This document shows positions 46,020 through 53,861 of a DNA stretch of 64,000 nt, piece by piece. The translations under genes were made by a program, and so were the position numbers. The notes beneath the pieces were generated by a model that searched no databases, had not been told where the DNA came from, and saw nothing but the letters and a program-made list of their open reading frames with translations. The DNA comes from Prochlorococcus sp. AG-363-B04 (lineage in GTDB: Bacteria > Cyanobacteriota > Cyanobacteriia > PCC-6307 > Cyanobiaceae), in NCBI GenBank assembly GCA_003278465.1, contig QCFC01000005.1, positions 1-64,000 of the forward strand, read 5' to 3'. How positions within the stretch are numbered: position 1 is the first letter of the stretch; each line of letters opens with the position of its first letter.

Positions 46020-46275
46020 GTTTTCTCTTCAATTACTTGGTTAATTTAACTGACTACCTGGAGAGCAAGAGATTCATAAAGTAGAAAACTTGCAAAAAAT
46101 GAGATGGGTACAACAAGGATGCAGATGAATGCACAAAATTGGCCAGGGATAGCCCGCTTAGGATAAAGCAAATAAGAAACCAGTTGAACTTCTTTCCTTG
46201 GCCGGGACTTTCTAAAAGTGTTTTATGTAGTCAGAGGGACCGTCGAAAATCTCTAAACTTGTTTTTGAATTGACT

Positions 46276-46447
46276 ATGGCTGCTAATCGAAAGGGCCCAT
46301 CGGTGGTAAGGCATTTCTAAAAATGGTGTTTTTTCGATTAGAGCAATTACTCGTTCTCGCTTTAAAAAGCGAGCTGAGATTTTGGCCAAGTTGCCAAATG
46401 TCGAAATTGTTATAGGTAACCTACTGGAACGTAAAAGTTTAGAGTGA
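46276..46447 (+). pseudogene. NmrA-like NAD(P)-binding gene remnant
   Basis: The start MAANRKGPSVVRHF, then after a frameshift NGVFSIRAITRSRFKKRAEI and LAKLPNVEIVIGNLLERKSL, match the N-terminus of NmrA/isoflavone-reductase-like proteins (usual form: MxxNRxxxVTGATGxQGGSVVRHL...VRAxTRxxxSxxAxxLAxLPxVEVVxGDLxDxxSL). The Gly-rich Rossmann loop between NRK and SVVRH is deleted and the gene is cut after about 55 residues. A remnant only. Confidence 0.7.
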
Positions 46448-46849
46448 TGTTTTTCAGGGGTTTATTTGGATATTTGGGAATACCCCTCCCAGAAAAGGGT
46501 GGATATTGGGCCGTGGAAGCATGGTTTGTGATTCTGAGATTGAGCAAGATACAATTTAGTAGACGTTGTAAAAATAAACTTGCCGACTTTGGAACCTTAA
46601 AGCACTTTGTTTTTAGTTCGGTTTGTAAGCTCAAAGACCCGATAAAAAGTATGTCGGCTCAAACTTATGAAATTCATTGATTATAACTATGACTCCTCTT
46701 TGATGTTGGCTTGGGGAAAAGACCTTATCAATAAATACTCAGAAAAGGTTTCCAGATATTGATTTCAAAAGAAGATAATTAGCTTTAACATAGTCCTTAT
46801 AACGTAAATCGCAGAAAGACCTAGCTGTAAATCTTCTTGATTGAAATTT
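46448..46849. other. Spacer
   Basis: About 400 bases. A plus-strand frame at 46444-46680 overlaps the NmrA-like remnant and begins MFFRGLFGYLGIPLPEKGGY; its composition is mixed and I do not call it. Nothing else was seen. Confidence 0.4.
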
Positions 46850-46948
46850 TCAAGGAAGGATTGATATAGATAAACTTCTCTCCCCTACATAGGTTTTGAT
46901 GGTGAGCTGGCAGAAAACGATACGAGCTATAGGCAAGAAGTAGGGCAT
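46850..46948 (-). CDS. Diverged copy of the MRYFW-type cassette protein, 32 aa
   Basis: Starts in a TAATG junction with the gene upstream (46948-47088). MPYFLPIARIVFCQLTI matches MRYFWPIARIVFCPLTI of the copy at 51734; about 50 bases are closely similar at DNA level. The C-terminal half is unrelated and short. Probably decaying. Confidence 0.5.
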   Translation of the reverse strand: MPYFLPIARIVFCQLTIKTYVGERSLSISILP

Positions 46949-47088
46949 TAGCTATCCAGCCTATCTGCGTAATCTCTGAGAACCTCAGCAATTTTGTTCG
47001 GAGGTATTTCTTGCTGGTATTCCCTACATAGGTCAAAAAGCTTGTCAGTGAAATTCTTCATTGGACTTGGTTTCTTGTCTTGTGCCAT
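46948..47088 (-). CDS. Small soluble protein, 46 aa
   Basis: ATG at 47088. MAQDKKPSPMKNFTDKLFDL, CREYQQEIPPNKIAEVLRDY, ADRLDS: amphipathic helices, good composition. It takes the place, upstream of the TAATG junction, that the 38-aa gene has at 51618, though their sequences differ. Function unknown. Confidence 0.6.
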   Translation of the reverse strand: MAQDKKPSPMKNFTDKLFDLCREYQQEIPPNKIAEVLRDYADRLDS

Positions 47089-47167
47089 AGATCACTCTTG
47101 TAAATAAGTAATACTGGCATGGATAGCAATGTCTAGAATGGAAGCTTGAGCCCTCTCACGGCTACCT

Positions 47168-47292
47168 ACATCGATTTAATCCCAACCATTGGCGTCTTGG
47201 TGATCTTTGGTGTTGTTGCCTATTAGGTTAAACAGATGCTGGCTAAAGTTGACCAGTGGATAGAACCAGTTGATGTGAGGGTTGAGGAGTGA
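47168..47292 (+). pseudogene. Broken small membrane protein gene
   Basis: One frame reads IDLIPTIGVLVIFGVVAY, a stop (TAG at 47224), then VKQMLAKVDQWIEPVDVRVE and a TGA. The pieces look like one small membrane protein with an internal nonsense codon. No start codon is evident at the front (the first codon in frame with good composition is at about 47167). Confidence 0.5.
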
Positions 47293-47394
47293 GCATGCTC
47301 AACATCTATTTATTTATTGATTGATTGATAGCAGTCTGATGCTCGTAGGGTTGCCATTGTTACTTATTTGGAAAAGCAGAAAGGGTCATAAATA

Positions 47395-47526
47395 ATGATC
47401 ACTCGCGAATGGAACTTTGGTGACGACTCATATGACGAGCTAGAAGAACGCCTCAGAGCTCAAGATCCGGACGAAGAAGATCGTGCTTACTACCCTGTAG
47501 AAGACTCAAAACCTCCGCATTATTGA
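47395..47526 (+). CDS. Acidic small protein, 43 aa (paralogue of 63896-64000)
   Basis: ATG at 47395: MITREWNFGDDSYDELEERL, RAQDPDEEDRAYYPVEDSKP and HY. The closing 33 residues are about 85% identical to the partial gene at the right window edge (DDSYDEVEERLREQDPDEED). Strongly acidic, helical, unknown function. Such acidic micro-proteins are common in the mobile gene pool of picocyanobacteria. Confidence 0.7.
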   Translation: MITREWNFGDDSYDELEERLRAQDPDEEDRAYYPVEDSKPPHY

Positions 47527-47745
47527 ATCATGGTAGAAAGCAAAAATGATTCGGAGAATCTACCTTCGTGCCCGGATACATTAGTTCTTGCTATTAGGGG
47601 CACGAATAGGGAACAAGGTTAAACAATGATTGAAATTCTTGATCAGCATTTGGCTCTTAAAACAGAGCGAGTTGATATATCTTGCTTGAGGCGGTTATCA
47701 AAGCACTCACGGGTAAGTTTGAAAAACTTACTTTTATCTATCTAG

Positions 47746-47928
47746 CTAAGCCAAGAGTTCTTGAAAGATAAGTTGCAAGGTTTCCTTCACTGAATCCTGT
47801 GCCAATGAGATCTTTGAAGTAATTGTGAACGCAACTATTGGAAGGCCTAAAGCAAGTCCCAGACCAATAAGAATAATTACCACGGAGGCTACTCTGATCA
47901 ACCACTTGGTTATTGGATCTAATTCCAT
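47746..47928 (-). CDS. Membrane protein, 60 aa
   Basis: MELDPITKWLIRVASVVIIL then IGLGLALGLPIVAFTITSKI and a polar tail SLAQDSVKETLQLIFQELLA. A hydrophobic hairpin with a cytoplasmic amphipathic end. Unrecognised. Confidence 0.5.
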   Translation of the reverse strand: MELDPITKWLIRVASVVIILIGLGLALGLPIVAFTITSKISLAQDSVKETLQLIFQELLA

Positions 47929-48161
47929 TAGTGCTTTACATCAGAAAACAATGGCAGAATCATAAATGCTATTAAGAAAAGGTCATCAAACAACAGCAGA
48001 TTCAACAGTTGGCTTCAGGGGGTATCTAAAAGCGCCCTTACCTTTAGAGCAATAAGATAACAGGAGGTCTTAGAAGGCATAAAGTTCACCAACGCTGAGA
48101 TCTTCAAGTTCAGGAGGGCCCAATGAAGGCCCATTACAAATTTATGGTCGTCTAAAAGGAA

Positions 48162-48200
48162 GTCGTCTTGACAGGGTTCGAACCTGTGACCAAGTCCTCT
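48162..48200 (-). other. tRNA 3'-end remnant (T arm and acceptor part)
   Basis: On the minus strand: ttggtcacaggttcgaaccctgtc, with a perfect 5-pair T stem (acagg/cctgt) and the T-loop ttcgaac-type sequence, then an acceptor-like aagacgac. The D arm and anticodon arm are missing. The GGTCACAGG context is like tRNA-Arg, but identity is uncertain. It lies about 100 bases from a repeat shared with 61812, next to a tRNA-Pro remnant. Confidence 0.6.
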
Positions 48201-48293
48201 TAAAGAATATTGGCTCAAAGAAACAGACTTGATCAGAACATTGCCATCAGAGATGAGCTGTACAGGTTATGAATATCCATCATGACTCAATAT

Positions 48294-48356
48294 TGCAAGA
48301 AATTAGAACGTATTTAGAGGGTTCGAATCACCCAGCTACCTCTATAGCTACCTAGT
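48294..48356. repeat. Direct repeat copy A (shared with 61812-61890)
   Basis: Matches the second copy in gactcaatattgcaag, attagaa, ttcgaatcaccc/ttctaatcactc, and a doubled agctacc...agctacc segment. Both copies follow a tRNA 3' remnant at about the same distance. The doubled agctacc may be a recombinase-binding site; this is inference. Confidence 0.7.
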
Positions 48357-48434
48357 ACTTCGGGAAACTAGGGAACTTCAAATTTGAGCTATCAGGCGAC
48401 CTACAATGAAGACTTTAGTAAGGATTTTTAATTT

Positions 48435-48827
48435 TTATAGCCTGCTATATCCACACTTGCTCTCGAAGATTTTCAGAGGAAGACCTGTTGCCTCCATAGC
48501 AGCTTTGCATCTATCTCCAACTGTTCCATAAACCTCAACGGTGAATCCATCTCCTAACTGCGCATGACTTTGCAAATATTCTCCAACTTGTGGATTAGCT
48601 AAGTGTGCAAGAAAAGCATCATCGTTTTTATAGACCTCTGACCATGTAAAGCAAAGAGGATTCTCTGGGTCTTGATCAAAAGTGTGATGTAACATCCCTT
48701 GTTCAGAAGCTCTGACAGCAGCATCAGTTTTAGTGGCAAGGTCTAAATATTCCTGAATTTTTCCTGGTTTAACTCGAATACGAGCGATAAGGATGAAAGG
48801 AGTTGAACTATCAAATTTAGCCATCAA
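48435..48827 (-). CDS. Antibiotic biosynthesis monooxygenase (ABM)-domain protein
   Basis: 130 aa with the ABM ferredoxin-like fold: FILIARIRVKPGKIQEYLDL, LHHTFDQDPENPLCFTWSEV and YKNDDAFLAHLANPQV, the pattern of YgiN-like quinol monooxygenases. There are no metal ligands in this family, as expected. Likely a redox or small-molecule enzyme in the cytoplasm; substrate unknown. Confidence 0.8.
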   Translation of the reverse strand: MMAKFDSSTPFILIARIRVKPGKIQEYLDLATKTDAAVRASEQGMLHHTFDQDPENPLCFTWSEVYKNDDAFLAHLANPQVGEYLQSHAQLGDGFTVEVYGTVGDRCKAAMEATGLPLKIFESKCGYSRL

Positions 48828-49394
48828 ATGAAATTACAACTCGAAGGAGCCTTACATATCTCTCTTGAATTTGGTGATTTAAAAGGCATTTCTTCAGGCT
48901 CCACTGACAAACCATTTTCAAAATCTAATGCTTATTACTGAAATGTCGGTAAGGAAGAGGGAAATATAGGGAGAAGTCCTATAGCATAAAGAAGATGAAG
49001 TACGGTCTAAAAATTTATCTTTATGGTCCCTAGTATGAAGACAATATTGGCTTATTAATTGTGGAGGAAGATGAGAAATGGAAGTTTGCTATTCAGTTGT
49101 TTGTGGTCTAAGGTTGTGTCCGTGGGTTACCAGAGAAAAAACTCTAGGAAGGACATAGTTTGTTCAGAATTGGATTTATTAAGTATGTTTGCAGAGTTAC
49201 ATCTGCATTAGTAGAAGTCATCACGACAAATAATCGAGTATGATTTTCGTCAGTATCTAGATGCATCGTTTGTTGTAATTTCTTCTACTTGAATGGTAGC
49301 CGAGTGGACCTTTATTAACCCGTGCCTTTCTAAATATTCCATGGAGAAAGCTTTATAAATCATTCTGGACTGTTAAATTAAAACAATTCTGAAA
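48828..49394. other. Spacer upstream of the 2OG-oxygenase-like gene
   Basis: About 570 bases with no convincing frame or structured RNA on either strand. Confidence 0.5.
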
Positions 49395-50261
49395 ATGCTT
49401 CATGCAATGCATTACAATATGAACTTGTTGGCAAATGCCACGCCTAGGGATATTAATAAATTTCCCTTCCCGCATTTAGTCATAGAGAATGCATTACCAT
49501 TAGATTTGTATCAAGAACTTGAAAGTACACATCCTTTATCTTCCAATAGCTTGAATCAGAAAAACATATTAAAAGGTGATGACATCATAAATAAGTATAT
49601 TGTTGATGATAGATTACATACAACTCGCTTTTATCCTAGGATTGGTGTAAAAGAGAATTTACTCAGTCAGGTCTGGATTGATTTCATAAATTTTCATACC
49701 AGTGATTTTTTCTTTCGCTATGTAGTTAACCATTTATTTGGTAGAGATATTCATACTACTTATCCTGGCCTTCTTGAATATGTTGATAATAACAAAGTAA
49801 CTTTACGAAAAGTCATTCCTTCGGAACAAATAGAAAGGGTCAGCAGAAATAAGAATCTTGTTACTCATTCAGTATTTGTTAATAATAGGCCTCGGAATTA
49901 TCAAGGATTTACAAGCAGAACTCCACATATAGATGATCCTCGCCAAATCTATTCAATTTTGTTCTACATGCGAAGTAAAATGGACCAATCTTCTGGAGGA
50001 GGTTTGGAAATCTATAGTAAGAATAATATGTCTGAGTGTCTTAAATATGATTTGAGTAAAGGGTCAGGTAGATCTATAGTTAATGGCTTAGGAGAAAGAT
50101 ATTCGTTAATACCATATAAGGCTAATACAGTTGTTGCATTTATAAATACCCCAGAAAGTATTCATGGTGTAGAGCCTATATTTAATCAGGCTCTTGATCG
50201 GAGGAGCTTTGTTTTGACTGGTGAGATTCTCCACAAACAACTATTTTCTCTTAGTGATTAA
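49395..50261 (+). CDS. 2-oxoglutarate/Fe(II)-type oxygenase
   Basis: 288 aa. A prolyl-4-hydroxylase-like double-stranded beta-helix is indicated: the iron ligands H178-x-D180 (RTPHIDDPRQIYSILFYM), distal His257 (ESIHGVEPIFN) and Arg269/270 for 2-oxoglutarate (DRRSFVLTG), in the right order and spacing. The N-terminus (FPFPHLVIENALP) is the typical entry to such enzymes. The target (sugar, lipid, peptide) is unknown. A methyltransferase-like gene follows about 110 bases later, and codon use is as AT-rich as the neighbours. Confidence 0.72.
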   Translation: MLHAMHYNMNLLANATPRDINKFPFPHLVIENALPLDLYQELESTHPLSSNSLNQKNILKGDDIINKYIVDDRLHTTRFYPRIGVKENLLSQVWIDFINFHTSDFFFRYVVNHLFGRDIHTTYPGLLEYVDNNKVTLRKVIPSEQIERVSRNKNLVTHSVFVNNRPRNYQGFTSRTPHIDDPRQIYSILFYMRSKMDQSSGGGLEIYSKNNMSECLKYDLSKGSGRSIVNGLGERYSLIPYKANTVVAFINTPESIHGVEPIFNQALDRRSFVLTGEILHKQLFSLSD

Positions 50262-50370
50262 GAGGATCATATAGAGACTTTTGTCTATTGATATATTTTC
50301 AAAGTATGAATACCTTATTAGATATGCCTTTTATGTGATATGTTAAGCAAACAAATTTTAAGATTATGAT

Positions 50371-51222
50371 ATGGGCTTTAATCAAACTGCCGGATTGGCA
50401 GTGGCAGAATGCATGCTCCATTTAAAAAAACATAAAAACCTAAGTGTAATAGAGTTTGGCAATCAAAGATTCAAGTTAAATAAAAAAACATTAGAGAGGA
50501 TAAGCTCTAAGACGGGTGTATCATTTAACTTCTCAAAAGATAAGCAGGAATATTTGAGATCAACTAATCTATTCTATGAGCAGTTAGGTTTTAAGGAATA
50601 TTTGGCTATTGATCTAAATACTAATATGAATGCAATTGTTCTTGACTTGAATTATAATTGTAAATCAAAGTATGGCTTTAACAAACAATTTGATCTTGTC
50701 ACTAACTCTGGAACTGGTGAGCATATTTTTAATCAATATGAGGTTTTTCGTAATATGCATGAAATGACTAAGGTTGGAGGGATAATGCTAAATATATTAC
50801 CAATGGGGCCTTGGATTAATCACGGATTTTATAACTACCATCCAGTATTATTTAGAGATCTTGCATACGCCAATAATTATAAGTGGTGCTTTTTCTGGGT
50901 TGGAGATATGCTTGGTCATCTTAAGGCTGGCAACCCAAATATGGATATCAGCAAGGAGGTGCCTCGCACATATCCGTATTTATTTTATTCAGGAAATAAT
51001 CCTTCGCCGAGGGAAGAGTCATCTATAGAAAACTTTGTTAATGTTGAGATGAGAAAACATGGTCATGTTGTAATAGTTTCAGCATTTCGCAAACTAAATA
51101 ATGATGATTTTAAAATCCCTCTCCAAGGTAAATGGATTCATAATATAGAAGATGAACAACTAACTGATATAAAAGGTAGATATGCTCATCAGCCTGACAC
51201 GTTTGATGAATTTCATAGTTAG
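50371..51222 (+). CDS. Class I-like SAM methyltransferase
   Basis: 283 aa. The N-terminus MGFNQTAGLAVAE resembles the protein at 57430 (MGFSQSLCKLLAQ). A degenerate Rossmann core is visible: SVIEFGNQRF, EYLAIDLNTNMNAIVLDLNY (motif II region), FDLVTNSGTGEHIFNQYEVF, and MTKVGGIMLNILPM (after the usual post-II helix). The Gly-rich motif I is weak. Probably cotranscribed with the oxygenase upstream. Substrate unknown. Confidence 0.65.
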   Translation: MGFNQTAGLAVAECMLHLKKHKNLSVIEFGNQRFKLNKKTLERISSKTGVSFNFSKDKQEYLRSTNLFYEQLGFKEYLAIDLNTNMNAIVLDLNYNCKSKYGFNKQFDLVTNSGTGEHIFNQYEVFRNMHEMTKVGGIMLNILPMGPWINHGFYNYHPVLFRDLAYANNYKWCFFWVGDMLGHLKAGNPNMDISKEVPRTYPYLFYSGNNPSPREESSIENFVNVEMRKHGHVVIVSAFRKLNNDDFKIPLQGKWIHNIEDEQLTDIKGRYAHQPDTFDEFHS

Positions 51223-51256
51223 TTCTACTTTGTAAAACACGAAGTCCACTACCTCC

Positions 51257-51367
51257 ATGGCTTATTTAGATTTTGTCGCTACTGAGAGACCAGAATCTTT
51301 GGAGAATTTAGAACAAGACAACTCTCTTCTAAGACTTCAAGCATATATAGATCTTTCCCACACTTGA
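51257..51367 (+). CDS. Small hypothetical protein, 36 aa
   Basis: ATG at 51257, MAYLDFVATERPESLENLEQ then DNSLLRLQAYIDLSHT. Acidic and helical. Start and composition acceptable, but short and unrecognised. The DFVAT stretch recalls NFVAT in the cupin-like domain at 54255, possibly by chance. Confidence 0.35.
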   Translation: MAYLDFVATERPESLENLEQDNSLLRLQAYIDLSHT

Positions 51368-51440
51368 GAACACCAGGTTTTAACCAAGCGCTAGGGTTTA
51401 TTGGACGTAGCTTTCATGCTTATTTTTCTTGGTAAAAAGG

Positions 51441-51563
51441 ATGGATAACTGGCCAACTGTTGAAGCCGCTAATCGAGCAGTAGGGACTGTCGGTTTACTT
51501 TTGTTCGCTGGAACTTTTGCCTATCTGGTTTGGCAGTTCAAAAGGTTTTTTAGTAAGCAATAA
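51441..51563 (+). CDS. Small membrane protein, 40 aa (cassette gene 1)
   Basis: MDNWPTVEAANRAVGTVGLL then LFAGTFAYLVWQFKRFFSKQ: one membrane span with a basic end. Its paralogue at 55356-55469 shares ANRAVGT-[VI]-GL and AYLV-x-QFK. It is the first gene of a compact set with 51618, 51734 and 51905. Confidence 0.7.
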   Translation: MDNWPTVEAANRAVGTVGLLLFAGTFAYLVWQFKRFFSKQ

Positions 51564-51617
51564 AGATCGGTGGCTCTTACCTCTCATAGACAACACAAGA
51601 TTTACCTCGCAGCAACG

Positions 51618-51734
51618 ATGGGATACGGACTTGGTTCAGATGATCCTGAAGAGATCGCTTACTACAAAAAGGTCAAGGAGGAGGTCAGTAAGGACAAGAA
51701 GAGCAGAAATATGGGAATGCCCAGGGAGGACTAA
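51618..51734 (+). CDS. Small hydrophilic protein, 38 aa (cassette gene 2)
   Basis: MGYGLGSDDPEEIAYYKKVK then EEVSKDKKSRNMGMPRED. Charged helical peptide. The stop shares a base with the start of the next gene (TAATG), which implies translational coupling. A one-mutation dead copy lies at 34420-34536 with similar flanks. Confidence 0.7.
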   Translation: MGYGLGSDDPEEIAYYKKVKEEVSKDKKSRNMGMPRED

Positions 51735-51886
51735 TGCGCTACTTCTGGCCTATCGCTCGAATCGTTTTCTGTCCGCTCACAATCCTGTTTCTTTACCTCA
51801 GCTTCACTGAGCCACCAGCAGATAAGCAAGAACAAAGCATCCGCATGCATCACGAAGTCATTCTGAAAATAGAAAGGTTGGTTTAA
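51734..51886 (+). CDS. Small membrane protein, 50 aa (cassette gene 3)
   Basis: MRYFWPIARIVFCPLTILFL then YLSFTEPPADKQEQSIRMHH. One span, cytoplasmic polar tail. Coupled to the preceding gene by TAATG. Related copies occur at 34536 and 46850, both diverged after the first 20 residues. Confidence 0.7.
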   Translation: MRYFWPIARIVFCPLTILFLYLSFTEPPADKQEQSIRMHHEVILKIERLV

Positions 51887-51904
51887 AAGCGGCATAATTA
51901 GCTA

Positions 51905-52105
51905 ATGCAAAAACTGTTAATTATTTTTGGGCTTGGTATTGCTGCTATCGGAGTTTTTTATCCCTATCTGAAGAATTTGGGGTTAGGGCAATTCCCAGGC
52001 GACATTGTTTTGAGGGGTGAGAACTCAACCTTTTATTTTCCAATCGTGAGTTGTATTGTTTTGAGTTTGGTTATTTCAGTCATTTTTAATTTGCTCAGCC
52101 AATAG
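51905..52105 (+). CDS. DUF2905 membrane protein (intact copy)
   Basis: 66 aa: MQKLLIIFGLGIAAIGVFYP, then LKNLGLGQFPGDIVLRGENS, FYFPIVSCIVLSLVISVIFN. The LGRLPGDIxxxxxNxxFYFPI pattern is DUF2905, a two-span small membrane protein of unknown function. Two broken copies are at 40242 and 55478. The next gene starts 1 base after the stop. Confidence 0.85.
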   Translation: MQKLLIIFGLGIAAIGVFYPYLKNLGLGQFPGDIVLRGENSTFYFPIVSCIVLSLVISVIFNLLSQ

Positions 52106-52106
52106 G

Positions 52107-52292
52107 GTGACTACATCTTCAATTATTGGAATTGGGTTGTGTGTTCTATGGCTCTTAGGCCATGCAGGTTTTACCTTTTGGGCTGGAGGATTTGAACCAG
52201 GGAGCCCAACTGCAAACGTTTTCGTAGCTTTAGATTCCCTGGTGTCACTAGCCTTAGCCTTTTTCATCTACAGGAGAACTATTAATACCTAG
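52107..52292 (+). CDS. Membrane protein, 61 aa
   Basis: GTG start 1 base after the DUF2905 stop. MTTSSIIGIGLCVLWLLGHA then GFTFWAGGFEPGSPTANVFV and LDSLVSLALAFFIYRRTIN: two spans with a Gly/Pro loop. Tight spacing says it belongs to the same transcript. Unrecognised. Confidence 0.6.
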   Translation: MTTSSIIGIGLCVLWLLGHAGFTFWAGGFEPGSPTANVFVALDSLVSLALAFFIYRRTINT

Positions 52293-53166
52293 TTACTCAG
52301 TTTTCAAGGTTCTACCGTCTACCTCCTATCAGTGGTGACTTAAACGTTGTCCTTATCTGCGAGATATTTGGCAAGCTCTGCAGCCAATAAAAAAGGCCCT
52401 AGCGAAACGCTACGGACCTGGGTGATGGGGACTTTATTTCTAAGGCTGATTCGCCTCAAAATCAACCCCCATTTGTAGCGTTTTTTCTTATCACATACAT
52501 TAAGAAACGCCATAAATAGCGTGTATCTACCGATGACAAATCACTTGACAGTGTGTAAGCTCCCGTTAACGGCCGGGTGATGGGGATCAGACGGTCTTAA
52601 TAAAAGAGCCTCTTTTCTGCATGGGGGGCTTTTTTTGTGGAATTCCGGGGTATGGATAGTGTTATTCAGTTTTCAAAGTGCGATGAGATAAATAGTAGTG
52701 ATACTGCTGCACAATAGAAGGAGTGTCGACTCCAGATAGAAGATGAGCCGGACGAACCAAAATTAGATTTACTGATAATAGATGTGAAGAGCATCCAACT
52801 AATTTTCATTGCAATGTTTCTGACGGATAACTTAAGTCGTAATTGGTCTTCATCGAAAAGTTGGTCTTGGAACTCAGAGCCGTCTTGCTTTTAGTTTTTT
52901 AGGTGCTTTGCCTTAATTGGAAATTGCTCATGCAATGGAATATTACTGGCTTGGATATTCATGGATATTTTGCTTCTCAATTTTAATTGTTGGAAATCAA
53001 GCGTTGGCTTCTAAGACATCAAGGTTTGATTTCAATTTAGCTATTTGTTTATGTATTTCTTCGTTGACTTCTATTTGCTTCTGTCTATCTGAAACCTATA
53101 GAAGTGGCCAGTCAAGGCACCTAAGCACGTCTTTAGTGATCCCCATCACTCAGCTAGCCGAAAGGC
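52293..53166. other. Region with repeated GTGATGGGGA motifs and a terminator
   Basis: Mostly non-coding. The motif ggtgatgggga occurs at about 52411 and 52576, and its relative gtgatccccatcac lies at about 53138. The last is just after the coiled-coil gene end and recurs, altered, after its paralogue at 39804. A plus-strand TTG frame at 52917-53177 (86 aa, one hydrophobic stretch) overlaps the convergent gene and is not called. Confidence 0.5.
52602..52636 (+). terminator. Terminator-like hairpin
   Basis: Arms aaaagagcctc and ggggctttttt pair with G-T wobbles over about a 12-base loop and end in a T run. It may terminate the 51441-52292 transcript, although it lies about 310 bases after the last stop. 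Confidence 0.6.
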
Positions 53167-53460
53167 TTAAGCCTTAACAGCACACTTTTCAGTTTCTTCT
53201 GTAGAGAGTTCAGTTTTTTTTTCTGCTGGGGCTAACGCTTTGAGTTTTTTTTGAAGCTCATGCTTGCGTTCATCAATAATTTTGAGACGAGATTGATAGC
53301 TCTCTTCGAGCCTCTTACGGGAAGCTTCAAGATTGTCGAGTTCCTCTTGCCGTTGCTTACGCTTGATCTCCTCTAGTTGGCTATCAGAGACCACATAAAC
53401 AGTCCTATTAGGTAAGAAGAAAGAGTCGGCAAAGAAAGTGTCGAATAAAGAGGTGTACAT
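53167..53460 (-). CDS. Coiled-coil protein, 97 aa (paralogue of 39804-40097)
   Basis: MYTSLFDTFFADSFFLPNRT, VYVVSDSQLEEIKRKQRQEE and LDNLEASRKRLEESYQSRLK, then a charged helix and a KCAVKA end. Same architecture as the copy at 39804 in opposite orientation. The two differ mainly in the last 25 residues. Both look functional. Confidence 0.72.
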   Translation of the reverse strand: MYTSLFDTFFADSFFLPNRTVYVVSDSQLEEIKRKQRQEELDNLEASRKRLEESYQSRLKIIDERKHELQKKLKALAPAEKKTELSTEETEKCAVKA

Positions 53461-53667
53461 GATTACCCTTGCGAGACCCCCTTACTTTGCTCTAGATCTG
53501 TAGTATTACTAATACTGGGAACCGAATAAATTGATTCGGTAAGTATCACCCAATTCGGTTAACAACACTTTAGTTAGAAAGAACCGTAAAGCCTAAATAC
53601 TTGAGTAAAAGCCCTATATGTAATTCTTACAGATGTGTTAGAAAGGAAGTAACCAAATAGGAGAGTT

Positions 53668-53832
53668 ATGAAACTAAGAACTCCTTTTACTGTTGTTGCT
53701 AACCCACTTAGAGATATTGGTCATATTCATGATTTCTTTTACAAGTTGCCGAATGAAAAACGTGGTGACTTTTGGGAAAGCGAATGCAAACTTCATCCCA
53801 CAAAATCCTCTTGTAAGCTCTACGAAGTGTAG
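53668..53832 (+). CDS. Small protein with CP12-like C-terminal Cys loop, 54 aa
   Basis: ATG at 53668 after the site ggagag. MKLRTPFTVVANPLRDIGHI, HDFFYKLPNEKRGDFWESEC then KLHPTKSSCKLYEV. The C-terminus has C-x8-C with an acidic Tyr tail (WESEC-8-C-KLYEV), the pattern of the CP12 C-terminal hairpin, also seen at 19079. The rest does not look like CP12. Possibly a phage- or island-type Calvin-cycle regulator. Confidence 0.6.
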   Translation: MKLRTPFTVVANPLRDIGHIHDFFYKLPNEKRGDFWESECKLHPTKSSCKLYEV

Positions 53833-53861
53833 ACAGGATTATTTGTCGATATCTAGGAGAT

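Noticed and set aside
46444-46680. Plus-strand frame of 78 codons
   Set aside because: Overlaps the NmrA-like remnant; C-terminal half looks random.
52917-53177. Plus-strand TTG frame of 86 codons
   Set aside because: Overlaps the convergent coiled-coil gene and has no recognisable fold, although one hydrophobic stretch is present.
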